Origin: Campylobacteraceae bacterium
Lineage (GTDB): Bacteria; Campylobacterota; Campylobacteria; Campylobacterales; Sulfurovaceae
Assembly (NCBI GenBank): GCA_027081405.1
Contig: JALWKO010000043.1
Coordinates: 1 to 47,059 of the forward strand
DNA: 47,059 bases
Direction: 5' to 3'
Shown: positions 26,364 to 34,741 of the stretch, one piece after another
Numbering within the stretch: position 1 is the stretch's first letter
Layout: every line of letters starts with the position of its first letter
Notes under the pieces: model-generated
Databases searched by the model: none
What the model was told of the DNA's origin: nothing
Seen by the model: only the letters and a program-made list of their open reading frames with translations
Translations under genes and position numbers: made by a program

Positions 26364-26538
26364 TTAAACCCAAATTTTGCAGTAGAGTTTGCGTCAGATA
26401 TGCCGATGCTCGGTGGCAGGGGTGTTCGGCCAAAACGTAGGCGCACCCGGAGGGTGCGTCGAGGCTTTGGACGGATCTTCCATGCTACCGATGATCGGTC
26501 ATAGATGGCGTGAAGTCTAATGCAAATTTTGGGTTAAA
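26364..26538. repeat. 175-bp imperfect palindrome (MITE-like or structured RNA)
   Basis: The ends TTAAACCCAAATTTTGCA and TGCAAATTTTGGGTTAAA are inverted copies with two mismatches. The similarity continues inward: ATATGCCGAT and CTCGGTGGCA on the left match the complement of TGCTACCGATGATCGGTCAT on the right, and the centre is the hairpin CGCACCC-GGA-GGGTGCG (26442-26458). The whole unit therefore folds about position 26450. It fills the gap between the divergent TPR gene and msrB. Confidence 0.75.
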
Positions 26539-26573
26539 TAACAATCCATCCCACAATATAGGAGCCTATCGCC

Positions 26574-26981
26574 ATGCCCAAGCCCGATCGCGAAACCCTC
26601 AAAGCCCGCCTCACCCCCTTCGAGTACCACGTCTGCTGCGAAGGGGGGACTGAACCGCCGTTTGCCAACGCCTACTGGAACCACAAAGCCCCCGGGATCT
26701 ACCGGTGCAAATGTTGCGGCGAAGCGCTCTTTTCCTCCGAAGACAAATTCGATTCGGGGACCGGTTGGCCCAGTTTCACCCGCCCCGTCCGACGCGACGC
26801 GGTAACCTTCGTCCGGGACGATTCCCACGGGATGATCCGGACCGAAGTGCGCTGCGCGGCGTGCGGGGTCCATCTGGGACACGTCTTCGGCGACGGGCCT
26901 GCCCCCACCGGGGAGCGCTACTGTATCAACAGCGCCAGCCTCGACTTCGAAGCGGCCGACGGACCGGACGGCGCGCTATAA
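26574..26981 (+). CDS. msrB: Peptide methionine-(R)-S-oxide reductase MsrB
   Basis: 135 residues. Two zinc-binding pairs, CKCC in [11 protein letters not shown] and CAAC in [13 protein letters not shown], the substrate stretch DSGTGWPSF, and the catalytic cysteine in [10 protein letters not shown] near residue 120. Reduces the R-epimer of methionine sulfoxide, complementing MsrA at 5856. ATAGGAG is 8 bases before the ATG. The stop codon TAA lies inside a TATAAT that probably serves the next gene. Confidence 0.97.
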   Translation: MPKPDRETLKARLTPFEYHVCCEGGTEPPFANAYWNHKAPGIYRCKCCGEALFSSEDKFDSGTGWPSFTRPVRRDAVTFVRDDSHGMIRTEVRCAACGVHLGHVFGDGPAPTGERYCINSASLDFEAADGPDGAL

Positions 26982-26982
26982 T
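26977..26982 (+). promoter_or_regulatory. -10 box overlapping the msrB stop, probably for the YqeY gene
   Basis: TATAAT within GGCGCGCTATAATTGCGCC, an inverted repeat that could also fold as a hairpin. A start about 32 bases downstream fits a short leader. No clear -35. Confidence 0.45.
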
Positions 26983-27013
26983 TGCGCCATCACCACATGA
27001 CAAAGGAATGCCA

Positions 27014-27457
27014 ATGACCCTCAAAGAACGGATCAAAAACGACATCAAAGAAGCCATGCGGGCCAAAGACACCGCCCGCCGCGACACCCTGCGCAACCTC
27101 AGCGCCGCCATCAAGCAGGTCGAAGTGGACGAGCGGCGGGAACTCGATGACGCCGACGTGGAGAAGGTATTGATGAAATACCTCAAACAGCGCGAAGACG
27201 CCCTGGCTCAGTTCAAAGAGGCCGGTCGGGACGACCTGGTGGCCAAAGAAGAAGCCGAGATCGCCGTGGTACGCAAATACCTCCCCGAGCCGATGGGGGA
27301 CGAAGAGCTCGAAAAGACCCTCAAGGAGTTGATCGAGGCGCTGGGAGCCACCACCATGAAAGAGATGGGCAAAGTCATGGCCGCGGCCAAAGAAAAAATC
27401 GGCAGCCGGGCCGACGGCGGGCGGATCAGCCAAATGGTGAAAAAACTCCTCGGTTGA
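27014..27457 (+). CDS. GatB/YqeY domain protein
   Basis: 147 residues: MTLKERIKNDIKEAMRAKDT at the start, RRDTLRNLSAAIKQVEVDER, then AEIAVVRKYLPEPM and a C-terminal GRISQMVKKLLG. This is the stand-alone YqeY family, related to the tail domain of the GatB amidotransferase subunit that binds tRNA; its precise function is not established. The ATG at 27014 was preferred to one at 27008 because AAAGGA (27002-27007) would touch the earlier codon. Probably transcribed on its own. Confidence 0.93.
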   Translation: MTLKERIKNDIKEAMRAKDTARRDTLRNLSAAIKQVEVDERRELDDADVEKVLMKYLKQREDALAQFKEAGRDDLVAKEEAEIAVVRKYLPEPMGDEELEKTLKELIEALGATTMKEMGKVMAAAKEKIGSRADGGRISQMVKKLLG

Positions 27458-27552
27458 CGAAAAATCGCCTATCAGATGGGGAACTTAAGTATCGGACAAG
27501 TTTCCCCTTGCTAAGATAGAGCCACATTCCACATTTTCAAAAGGAGAGAAGC

Positions 27553-28677
27553 ATGAAAAAACTGCTCAGCATCGCAGCGGCAGCCGCATTGATCGGAACC
27601 TTCGCGTCGGCGAAAGAGGTCAAAGTGGGAGTCGTTCTGCCTTTGACCGGACCTATCGCGGCATTCGGACAGACCAGCAAAGGGGGTCTGGATATCGCTT
27701 ACGAGCAAAACCACAAACTCAAAAACGGCGACGAGGTCAAACTGGTGGTTTTGGATGACCGTGGAGACAAGGTCGAAGCGGCCACCGCGGCCAAACGCCT
27801 CATCGACAAGGACGGCGTCACCGTGATCTTGGGAGAGGTCGCCTCCGGTAACTCCATGGCCATGGCCCCCATCGCCGAGAAAAACAAAACCCCGATGATC
27901 ACCCACGCCTCCACCAACCCCCGGGTCACCAAAGGGAAAAAATACGTCACCCGCGCCTGCTTCATCGACCCCTTCCAGGGTGCGGTCATGGCCAAATACG
28001 CCCTCGATCACGGGATGAAAACCGCCGTCGTAGTCACCGATGCCAAGCAGGACTACTCCGTCGGTCTCTCCAAAGCGTTCAAAAAAGCCTACACCGCCGG
28101 CGGCGGCAAAGTGCTCAAAACCGTCCTGATCAACTCGGGTGACAAGGACTTCAACGCCCAGGTCGCTACCATCAAGGAACTCCATCCCGATATCGTCGCC
28201 TTCACCGGCTACTATCCCGAAGCGGCGCTGCTGGTCAAGCAGGCTCGCGCCATGGGTGTCAACACCCCCTTCATCGGAGCCGACGGCGTCGGATTCCCCG
28301 AACTGATCAAAATCGCCGGAAAAGCGGCCGAAGGCTTCATGTACACCGACCACTTCAACGAAGCGGCCGCTTCCTCTCCCGAAGCCAAAGCCTATGTCGA
28401 AGCCTTTCACAAGAAATACAACAAACCCGCCGACTCGATGGGTGCCCTGGCCGCTGACGCCTACGGCATGATCCTCAGCGCCATGAACCAGTGCATCGAC
28501 GAGGGCAAAGCCCCCACCGACAAAGAGTGCGTCAACGACAAACTCCGCCACACCAAAGGGTACAAGGGAATCACCGGCGTCATCACCATCAACGAAAACG
28601 GTGACGCGGTCAAATCGGCCGTCATCAACGAAGTCAAAGACGGCAAATTCGTCTACAAAACCACCGTCAATCCCTAA
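27553..28677 (+). CDS. Branched-chain amino-acid-type ABC transporter substrate-binding protein (LivJ/LivK family)
   Basis: 374 residues. A signal peptide of about 20 residues ends at FASA, followed by KVGVVLPLTGPIAAFG, the standard opening of the Leu/Ile/Val-binding fold; two periplasmic lobes follow (GEVASGNSMAMAPIAEKN and ITHASTNPRVT around the ligand cleft). Captures ligand in the periplasm and delivers it to LivHM. Ligand specificity cannot be read with confidence. GGAGAG precedes the ATG. It is followed by two hairpins and then livH, the usual arrangement that lets the binding protein be made in excess. A weak -10, TAAGAT, is at 27512-27517. Confidence 0.95.
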   Translation: MKKLLSIAAAAALIGTFASAKEVKVGVVLPLTGPIAAFGQTSKGGLDIAYEQNHKLKNGDEVKLVVLDDRGDKVEAATAAKRLIDKDGVTVILGEVASGNSMAMAPIAEKNKTPMITHASTNPRVTKGKKYVTRACFIDPFQGAVMAKYALDHGMKTAVVVTDAKQDYSVGLSKAFKKAYTAGGGKVLKTVLINSGDKDFNAQVATIKELHPDIVAFTGYYPEAALLVKQARAMGVNTPFIGADGVGFPELIKIAGKAAEGFMYTDHFNEAAASSPEAKAYVEAFHKKYNKPADSMGALAADAYGMILSAMNQCIDEGKAPTDKECVNDKLRHTKGYKGITGVITINENGDAVKSAVINEVKDGKFVYKTTVNP

Positions 28678-28691
28678 TCTTCCCTCTCCGC

Positions 28692-28737
28692 CCGGCTTTG
28701 CCGGCGCGGTACGCTTCCAACCCTGTACGCAGGGGTG
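28692..28737 (+). terminator. Intercistronic hairpins after the binding-protein gene
   Basis: CCGGC-TTT-GCCGG (28692-28704) followed by ACCCTG-TACG-CAGGGGT. No T run; more likely an mRNA-stabilising or partial attenuator structure than a full stop. A TATGAT (28763-28768) may start a secondary livH transcript. Confidence 0.45.
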
Positions 28738-28805
28738 AAAGGGTATCGTCCGTTTTCTTTGTTATGATTCCGGCGAAACCGTAAAACGGGAGGAATGCAG
28801 CCGTC

Positions 28806-29699
28806 ATGGATCTTTCGATCTTTTTGCAGCAGCTGGTCAACGGAACCAGCCTGGGGAGTATGTACGCCCTCATCGCCATCGGGTATACGATGGTCTACGG
28901 GGTCTTGCGCCTGATCAACTTCGCCCATGGCGACATCATGATGGTAGGGGCGTTTGTCACCTACTTCGTCTATCAGACCAGCGGTTCGTTCACCCTGGCA
29001 GTTCTGGCCGGGATCCTCGCCTCAGTCCTCGTGGGGGTCCTCACCGACAAGATCGCCTACAAACCCTTGCGGGATGCTCCGAAGATTTCGCTACTCATTA
29101 CCGCCATTGGCATCAGCTTCTTCCTCGAAAACCTCTTCAATGTCCTGTTCGGCGGCGTTCCTCGGGCCTTCAAAGCCCCCGAAATGCTAACGAAGGTGCT
29201 TCATTGGGGATCGATCTACCTCCCGGTAACCGTCATCATCATCCCCATCGTGACGGTGACGATCCTCATAGCGGTCTTGTGGGTACTGTACCGAACCAAA
29301 TACGGGATGGCGATCCGCGCGCTGGCTTTTGACATCCCCACCGTCAAGCTGATGGGGGTCAACGCCGATACGATCATCGCCCTGGTCTTCGCTCTAGGAA
29401 GCGCCCTGGCCGCCGTCGGAGGGGTCTTCTACGCGGTGAGCTACCCCTCTATCGACCCGCTGATGGGGGTGATCGTGGGGCTCAAAGCCTTCGCCGCGGC
29501 GGTACTCGGGGGGATCGGTTCGGTCACCGGAGCCGTGTTGGGGGGATTCATCCTCGGCTTCACCGAGATCATGGTGGTGGCCGTCTTCCCCGAGCTGGGA
29601 GGATACAAGGACGCCTTCGCCTTCTTCTTCCTGATTTTGGTGCTCCTCTTCCGCCCCACGGGAATCATGGGCGAAGACCTCGAACGAAGCCGATTCTAA
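28806..29699 (+). CDS. livH: Branched-chain amino-acid ABC transporter permease LivH
   Basis: 297 residues, about eight membrane helices. MYALIAIGYTMVYGVLRLINF and the AHGDIMMVGAF stretch after it are the family signature, and LKAFAAAVLGGIGSVTGAVL near residue 225-245 is the cytoplasmic coupling (EAA-like) region. Forms the channel heterodimer with LivM. GGAGGA is 11 bases before the ATG. Second gene of the liv operon; 10 bases separate it from livM. Confidence 0.95.
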   Translation: MDLSIFLQQLVNGTSLGSMYALIAIGYTMVYGVLRLINFAHGDIMMVGAFVTYFVYQTSGSFTLAVLAGILASVLVGVLTDKIAYKPLRDAPKISLLITAIGISFFLENLFNVLFGGVPRAFKAPEMLTKVLHWGSIYLPVTVIIIPIVTVTILIAVLWVLYRTKYGMAIRALAFDIPTVKLMGVNADTIIALVFALGSALAAVGGVFYAVSYPSIDPLMGVIVGLKAFAAAVLGGIGSVTGAVLGGFILGFTEIMVVAVFPELGGYKDAFAFFFLILVLLFRPTGIMGEDLERSRF

Positions 29700-29709
29700 G
29701 GAGAGCGGG

Positions 29710-30738
29710 ATGCGAAACGCCATTATCAAACTGCTGCTGATCATCGCCGCCGTACTGCTCATCGGATGGGCCAATCGCCACTACGACTCCTACACCCTCA
29801 GTATCCTCAACAACATCGGGATCTTCGCTATTTTGGCCCTAAGCTACAACCTCATCAACGGCGTCACGGGGCAGTTCTCCCTGGAACCCAACGGCTTCGT
29901 CGCCATCGGTGCCTATTTCACCGCTCTTTTTCTCCTCCCCGCCGACGCCAAAACCGACATGTTCGCCCTCGTCGATCCGGCCCCTCTGGTCCTCTCGATG
30001 CATGCAGGCTTCATCCCCGCCGTCATCAGCGGTGGGATCGCCGCGATGTTCATCGCGTTGTTGCTCTCCTTTCCGGTTTTCCGGGTCCGGGGGGACTATC
30101 TGGCGATCGTCACACTGGGATTCGGATTCATCATCCGGATCTTCGCGCTGAACAATCCCGCCTACACCAACGGCGCCATGGGGCTCAACGACATCCCCTC
30201 CACTGCCGACTTCCTCTGGATCGGGATTACGGCGCTGATTACCTTCGTCGTGATGCTCCACATCGTCTATTCCCGCTACGGACGGGCGATGAAAGCGGTC
30301 CGGGACGACGAGGACGCGGCCACGGCCATGGGGATCAACACCTTCAAGATCAAGACGATCGCCTTCATGACCAGCGCCTTTTTCGAAGGGGTGGGCGGGG
30401 GATTGCTAGCCTCCTTCCTCACGACGATCACCCCCGATCAGTTCAGCTTCCTGCTGACCTTCCAGCTGTTGATCATCATCGTCCTGGGGGGACTGGGGAG
30501 CATGTCGGGAACCCTCCTGGCGACGATCCTCGTGATGGGGAGCATGGAGTGGCTCCGTTTCCTCGACGACGATATGGTGATCTTCGGCTGGCACACCGGC
30601 GCCCACCCGGGGATGCGGATGGTGGTCTTCTCGATTCTGCTGATCATCATGATGCTGTTCGCACGCAAAGGGCTCTTCGGCGACAAGGAGCTGCCCGAAC
30701 TGCTCCGCGAGAAATTCCGCAAAAAGGGTGAGCAATGA
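29710..30738 (+). CDS. livM: Branched-chain amino-acid ABC transporter permease LivM
   Basis: 342 residues with about ten hydrophobic segments; LALSYNLINGVTGQFSLEPN is the LivM signature near the N-terminus and LLIIIVLGGLGSMSGTLLAT is the coupling region near residues 255-275. The C-terminus is charged and cytoplasmic. AAGGAGAG upstream of the ATG, and its stop overlaps livG by 4 bases (ATGA). Length is typical. Confidence 0.95.
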   Translation: MRNAIIKLLLIIAAVLLIGWANRHYDSYTLSILNNIGIFAILALSYNLINGVTGQFSLEPNGFVAIGAYFTALFLLPADAKTDMFALVDPAPLVLSMHAGFIPAVISGGIAAMFIALLLSFPVFRVRGDYLAIVTLGFGFIIRIFALNNPAYTNGAMGLNDIPSTADFLWIGITALITFVVMLHIVYSRYGRAMKAVRDDEDAATAMGINTFKIKTIAFMTSAFFEGVGGGLLASFLTTITPDQFSFLLTFQLLIIIVLGGLGSMSGTLLATILVMGSMEWLRFLDDDMVIFGWHTGAHPGMRMVVFSILLIIMMLFARKGLFGDKELPELLREKFRKKGEQ

Positions 30739-31511
30739 GCGAGCCGCTGCTTGAGGTGCGCAACGTCACGATGAAATTCGGCGGGGTCACCGCCATCGAC
30801 GATCTGAGCTTCAAGGTCGAAAAAGGTCAGATTTACGGCCTCATCGGCCCCAACGGAGCCGGAAAGACCACGATCTTCAACATCATCACCGGAAACTACC
30901 TCCCCACCGAGGGGCAGATCCTCTTCGACGGTCAGGACATCACCGGCACCAAACCCCACAAGGTGGTCGACAAAGGGATCGCCCGGACTTTCCAGAACAT
31001 CCGCCTCTTCAAAAGCATGACGGTCCTAGAAAACGTCCTCATCGGATTCCACGACCGGATCCGCTACAGCTATCTGGAGGCGATTTTGCGCTTCCCCCGT
31101 TTCCATACTTACGAGCGGCGGATCCGCGCCGAAGCGATGGGGCTTCTCGAGGAGTTTGGGATCGCCAGCTTCGCCGACACCAACGCCACGGCGCTAAGCT
31201 ACGGCAACCAGCGCAAGGTCGAAATCGCCCGGGCCCTGGCGACCCAGCCCAGGCTCCTGCTCCTGGACGAGCCCGCCGCGGGGATGAACCCGATCGAGAC
31301 CGAGGATCTCTCCCGGATCATCCACAAGATCAAAGCCGACTACGATCTGACCGTCCTGCTCATCGAGCACGATATGAAATTCGTCAACGCCATGTGCGAC
31401 CGGGTCACCGTCCTCGACTACGGTGAGAAGATCTTCGAAGGGCCGCCGGCGGAGGCGATCGTCGACGAACGGGTCATCAGCGCCTATCTCGGGGAGTTCA
31501 GCAATGCTTGA
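30735..31511 (+). CDS. livG: Branched-chain amino-acid ABC transporter ATPase LivG
   Basis: 258 residues: Walker A GPNGAGKTT, Q-loop in GIARTFQNIRLF, signature LSYGNQRKVEIARAL, Walker B LLLLDEPAAGMNP and the histidine in LLIEHDMKFV. The AAGMNP after Walker B and the long helical insertion (residues 95-135) are LivG hallmarks. Starts within the livM stop and ends 8 bases inside livF, so the three are translationally coupled. Confidence 0.96.
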   Translation: MSEPLLEVRNVTMKFGGVTAIDDLSFKVEKGQIYGLIGPNGAGKTTIFNIITGNYLPTEGQILFDGQDITGTKPHKVVDKGIARTFQNIRLFKSMTVLENVLIGFHDRIRYSYLEAILRFPRFHTYERRIRAEAMGLLEEFGIASFADTNATALSYGNQRKVEIARALATQPRLLLLDEPAAGMNPIETEDLSRIIHKIKADYDLTVLLIEHDMKFVNAMCDRVTVLDYGEKIFEGPPAEAIVDERVISAYLGEFSNA

Positions 31512-32196
31512 TATCAAAAATTTGCAGGTTTACTACGGGGTGATCGCCGCGGTGCGGGGGATCGACATGCACGTCGATCCCAACACCATCGTCACCCTCA
31601 TCGGCTCCAACGGCGCGGGGAAGACCTCGACCCTCAACGCCATCGTCAACGCGGTCAAAAAGAGCGGTCAGGTGATCTTCGACGGCAAGGACATCAGCAA
31701 GGAACCCACCCACCGGATCGTCCGGGAGGGGATCGCCCTCGTCCCCGAAGGGCGCCGGGTCTTCATCAACCTCACCGTCGAAGAGAACCTCCGGATGGGA
31801 GCCTTCAACAACGACGCCAACTACGAACGGCTCCGGGACGAGATGTACACCCTCTTCCCCCGCCTGGCGGGCAAGCGGGAGCAAAAGGCCGGAACCCTCA
31901 GCGGCGGGGAGCAGCAGATGCTCGCCATCGCCCGGGCCCTGATGAGCGAACCGCGCCTTTTGATGCTGGACGAACCCAGCCTCGGCCTCGCCCCCAAAAT
32001 CGTCGGAGAGGTTTTCGAGATCATCACCGAACTCAAAAAGCGGATCACGATCCTCCTGATCGAGCAAAACGCCTTCGCCGCCCTTAAGATCGCCGATTTC
32101 GGCTACGTCCTCGAAAATGGGACGATCTCCCTGGCCGACAAGGCCTCCAATCTCCTGGGCAACGACGAAGTACGCAAAAAATATCTCGGCGGATAG
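31504..32196 (+). CDS. livF: Branched-chain amino-acid ABC transporter ATPase LivF
   Basis: 230 residues: Walker A GSNGAGKTS, signature LSGGEQQMLAIARAL, Walker B LLMLDEPSLGLAP, and ALVPEGRRVFINLTVEENL typical of LivF. Pairs with LivG to energise LivHM. The ATG is within the end of livG; upstream in-frame codons are the livG shadow. Last gene of the importer proper; an exporter-like EamA gene begins 2 bases after its stop. Confidence 0.96.
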   Translation: MLDIKNLQVYYGVIAAVRGIDMHVDPNTIVTLIGSNGAGKTSTLNAIVNAVKKSGQVIFDGKDISKEPTHRIVREGIALVPEGRRVFINLTVEENLRMGAFNNDANYERLRDEMYTLFPRLAGKREQKAGTLSGGEQQMLAIARALMSEPRLLMLDEPSLGLAPKIVGEVFEIITELKKRITILLIEQNAFAALKIADFGYVLENGTISLADKASNLLGNDEVRKKYLGG

Positions 32197-32198
32197 CC

Positions 32199-33080
32199 GT
32201 GCCTTCCCGACGCCTTGCGGGGCATCTGGCCACTTTCGTCACCGTCTCGATCTGGAGCGGCGCGTTCGTGGGGAACAAGGCGCTACTGAGCCACCTCACC
32301 CCCATCGAGATCATGTTCTACCGTTTCGTCCTAGCCTGGGGGCTACTGCTTGTCCTTTTCCCCCGGTGGAGGACCGTGCGCAGCGTCCGGGACGAAGGGT
32401 ACTTTTTCCTTCTGGGATTTTTGGGGATTTTCCTCTATTTCTTGCTGGAAAATTTCGCCCTGCGCTTCACCCAGGCGTCCAACGTCGGCCTCTACATGGG
32501 TGCCATCCCGATCCTCACGGCCCTGCTGGCCCATTTCCTCCTCCGGGGGGAGCGTTTCCGCCCGACCCTGCTGCTGGGTTTCCTCGTGGCCCTCGCCGGA
32601 ATGGGGCTGATCCTCTTTTCGGAACGGCACTTCGCCCTCCGCCTGCGGGGAGATCTGCTGGCCCTGGGCGGGGCCGCCGTTTTCGCCCTCTATTCGGTAG
32701 CGCTCAAAAAGACCCCCACCGACTACCATTTCCTCCTCGTCACCCGCAAAAGTTTTTTCTACGGGATCGTACTGATGCTTCTCTACCTCGCCTTCTCCCA
32801 TGAGCCGCTCCATCTACCGGCGCTGAAACTTCCGGTCGTCTGGCTCAATCTGCTCTTTTTGGGAGTTTTCTCCTCCGGACTGGCGTTCATCCTCTGGCAG
32901 CAGGGGATCGAACGGATCGGGCCGGTGGCGGCAGGCAACTACATCTATCTGGTCCCCCTCCTGACGGCTCTCATCGGCGTGGCGGCGCTGGACGAACGCC
33001 TCACCCCCGCCATGATCGCCGGGGGAATCCTCATCTTTCTGGGACTTTTCGTCGCCCAGCACCGCTCTCAGGAGGCTTGA
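32199..33080 (+). CDS. EamA/DMT-family transporter
   Basis: 293 residues with ten hydrophobic helices in two EamA repeats: the first spans about residues 8-140 (SIWSGAFVGNKALLSHLTPI in helix 1), the second 145-290 with GVFSSGLAFILWQQGIERIG and the terminal PAMIAGGILIFLGLFVA. Family members export small metabolites or amino acids. Start is a GTG 2 bases after livF; the ribosome site is poor, suggesting coupling to livF. The last 50 bases overlap the end of the convergent polymerase gene. Confidence 0.88.
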   Translation: MPSRRLAGHLATFVTVSIWSGAFVGNKALLSHLTPIEIMFYRFVLAWGLLLVLFPRWRTVRSVRDEGYFFLLGFLGIFLYFLLENFALRFTQASNVGLYMGAIPILTALLAHFLLRGERFRPTLLLGFLVALAGMGLILFSERHFALRLRGDLLALGGAAVFALYSVALKKTPTDYHFLLVTRKSFFYGIVLMLLYLAFSHEPLHLPALKLPVVWLNLLFLGVFSSGLAFILWQQGIERIGPVAAGNYIYLVPLLTALIGVAALDERLTPAMIAGGILIFLGLFVAQHRSQEA

Positions 33081-34347
33081 GCAGTTCGTCGGCGGTGCGG
33101 ATCGCGTCGAGCCCGAAGCGCTCCCGGATCCGCTGGATCCCCCGACTCAGTCGCCGCTCCCGCAGGTCCCGCTCCCACTCCAGGAGCGAAAGGGTACGGG
33201 GGTGGTTGCGGGTGAAATCGGAGAGCGATAGGGCGATCTTGACCGCTTCGCCCCCCGGCAGGTGGATCTCCTCGAAAAGCTCCCGGATCTCCCGTTTGAG
33301 CACCCCTTCCCCGAAGATCCGATCGACCCGTCGGGACCCCTTGGCCCGTTCGCCGTAACGATAACGAATCCGCAGATGGTAGCGGGTGGGATTGAAACCC
33401 AGCTTCATGGCGATATACCCCGCATGGCGGGCCAGGATCACCACACGACGGCGGAGCTCCTCCACGTCGCCGATCGGATCGAAGGTGCGGCTGATCCCGA
33501 TCGACTGCCGGGAGGCCCCGGGCGCGATCCCCTCTCCGTCGATCCCCAGGACCCTCCGATAGAGGGTGATCCCCGGCTTCCCCCACCGCTCCAGGAGGCG
33601 GCGGTGGCGGGTCAGCTCCCCCAGCGTACAGATCCCCCGTTCCTTCAGACGGCGGGCGTACCCTCTCCCGATACCGGGGAACTCCTCGATGGGGATCTCC
33701 CGGATAAAGGGCTCCACCTCCTCCACCCGGTAGACTCCGTAGGGTTTGGCAAAACCGGTGGCGAGTTTGGCGATCCATTTGGAAGGGGCGATCCCGATCG
33801 AGACCGGCAGGGCGAAGCGCTCGAAGATCTCCCCCTGCAGACGGCGGGCGAACGCCTCGCACTCCCCCGACTCGACCCATCCCGACCCGTCACCGAAAAA
33901 CTCGTCGATGCTGAACTGCTCGATCGCCGGGATCCGCTCCCGCAAAAACGCGAACAGCTCCGCCGAAAGGCGGTGGTAAAAGAGCAGATCCCCCGGCACC
34001 ACGATCAGCTCGGGGCAGAGACGGAGCGCCTGGGCGATGGGCATCCCGGTTTTGACCCCCAGCGCCCGGGCTTCGTAACTGACGGTGGTGACGATCCCCC
34101 GGATCCGCTCCCGTCCGCCGTCCCGATCGACGAAATACTCCTCGAAGCGCCCTTTGGGACCCGAGTGAAATACCGGCGCGACGAAGGCCCCGCGGTTTTC
34201 GTCCATCAGCCGCACCCCCCGCGGGGCGGGATCGAAGATCTCCAGATTGCTCCGTCCCCCCACCGCCGCGGGGATCCCCCGCAGCGACGGATCGCGGCTC
34301 CGCTCGGCGGAGACGAAAAAGCTGTCGATGTCGATATGGAAAAACAC
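33031..34347 (-). CDS. Y-family DNA polymerase (DinB/Pol IV-like)
   Basis: 438 residues from a GTG behind GGAGGGG. First metal-site aspartate in FFHIDIDSFFVSAE, second acidic pair in EQFSIDEFF, the fingers segment TTVSYEARALGVKTGMPIA, helix-hairpin-helix PGIGRGYARRL, and a little-finger domain after about residue 250. Compared with common DinB proteins there is an extra segment of about 45-50 residues (about 34-82, FDPAPRGVRLMDENRGAFVA onward) between AVGG and the fingers motif. Error-prone translesion synthesis is the expected role. The C-terminal 16 residues are encoded in the overlap with EamA, and no clear beta-clamp motif is seen at the extreme end. Confidence 0.9.
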   Translation of the reverse strand: MFFHIDIDSFFVSAERSRDPSLRGIPAAVGGRSNLEIFDPAPRGVRLMDENRGAFVAPVFHSGPKGRFEEYFVDRDGGRERIRGIVTTVSYEARALGVKTGMPIAQALRLCPELIVVPGDLLFYHRLSAELFAFLRERIPAIEQFSIDEFFGDGSGWVESGECEAFARRLQGEIFERFALPVSIGIAPSKWIAKLATGFAKPYGVYRVEEVEPFIREIPIEEFPGIGRGYARRLKERGICTLGELTRHRRLLERWGKPGITLYRRVLGIDGEGIAPGASRQSIGISRTFDPIGDVEELRRRVVILARHAGYIAMKLGFNPTRYHLRIRYRYGERAKGSRRVDRIFGEGVLKREIRELFEEIHLPGGEAVKIALSLSDFTRNHPRTLSLLEWERDLRERRLSRGIQRIRERFGLDAIRTADELLKPPESGAGRRKVPER

Positions 34348-34348
34348 C

Positions 34349-34651
34349 CTACCCCTCCAGAAGCTCCAACGCCCGATCGAGGGCATCCTCGATCCCTTGC
34401 CGATAGGGGCCCGGGGGCAGCGGTTCGACGTGGTGGCATTCCCGTTCGATCGCCCGGCGCAAGCGCTCGGGGATCCGCCGCTCCTCCTCCAGATAGATCC
34501 GCCCCAGTTCACACAGCCAACGTAGCGCGTCGATCTGCCCCTTGCGGTAGCGGGGGTGCAACGGGCGGCTTCGGTTGTAGCGGTAATGGGTCAGGAGGTT
34601 GTGCGCTTCCCGGCTGAAGCGCTCCAGGATCGTGCGGCTGGCTCTATCCAT
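34349..34651 (-). CDS. Small arginine-rich hypothetical protein
   Basis: 100 residues, strongly helical and Arg/Glu-rich with an aromatic-basic centre (TRFS-like start, THYRYNRSRPLHPRYRKGQI, then ALRWLCELGRIYLEEERRI). No membrane helix. The family is not recognised. AAGGAG precedes the ATG. Its stop is separated by one base from the GTG of the Y-family polymerase, so it is the first gene of a two-gene unit and may be functionally tied to it, but nothing in the sequence says how. Confidence 0.75.
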   Translation of the reverse strand: MDRASRTILERFSREAHNLLTHYRYNRSRPLHPRYRKGQIDALRWLCELGRIYLEEERRIPERLRRAIERECHHVEPLPPGPYRQGIEDALDRALELLEG

Positions 34652-34741
34652 CGGCGACTCCTTGGGAAAAGCTTGGGGATTTCAGGAGTCAAGTATGCCA
34701 TATTGAAAGATTTTTTGAAAATTATATTTCGGTATGAAATA

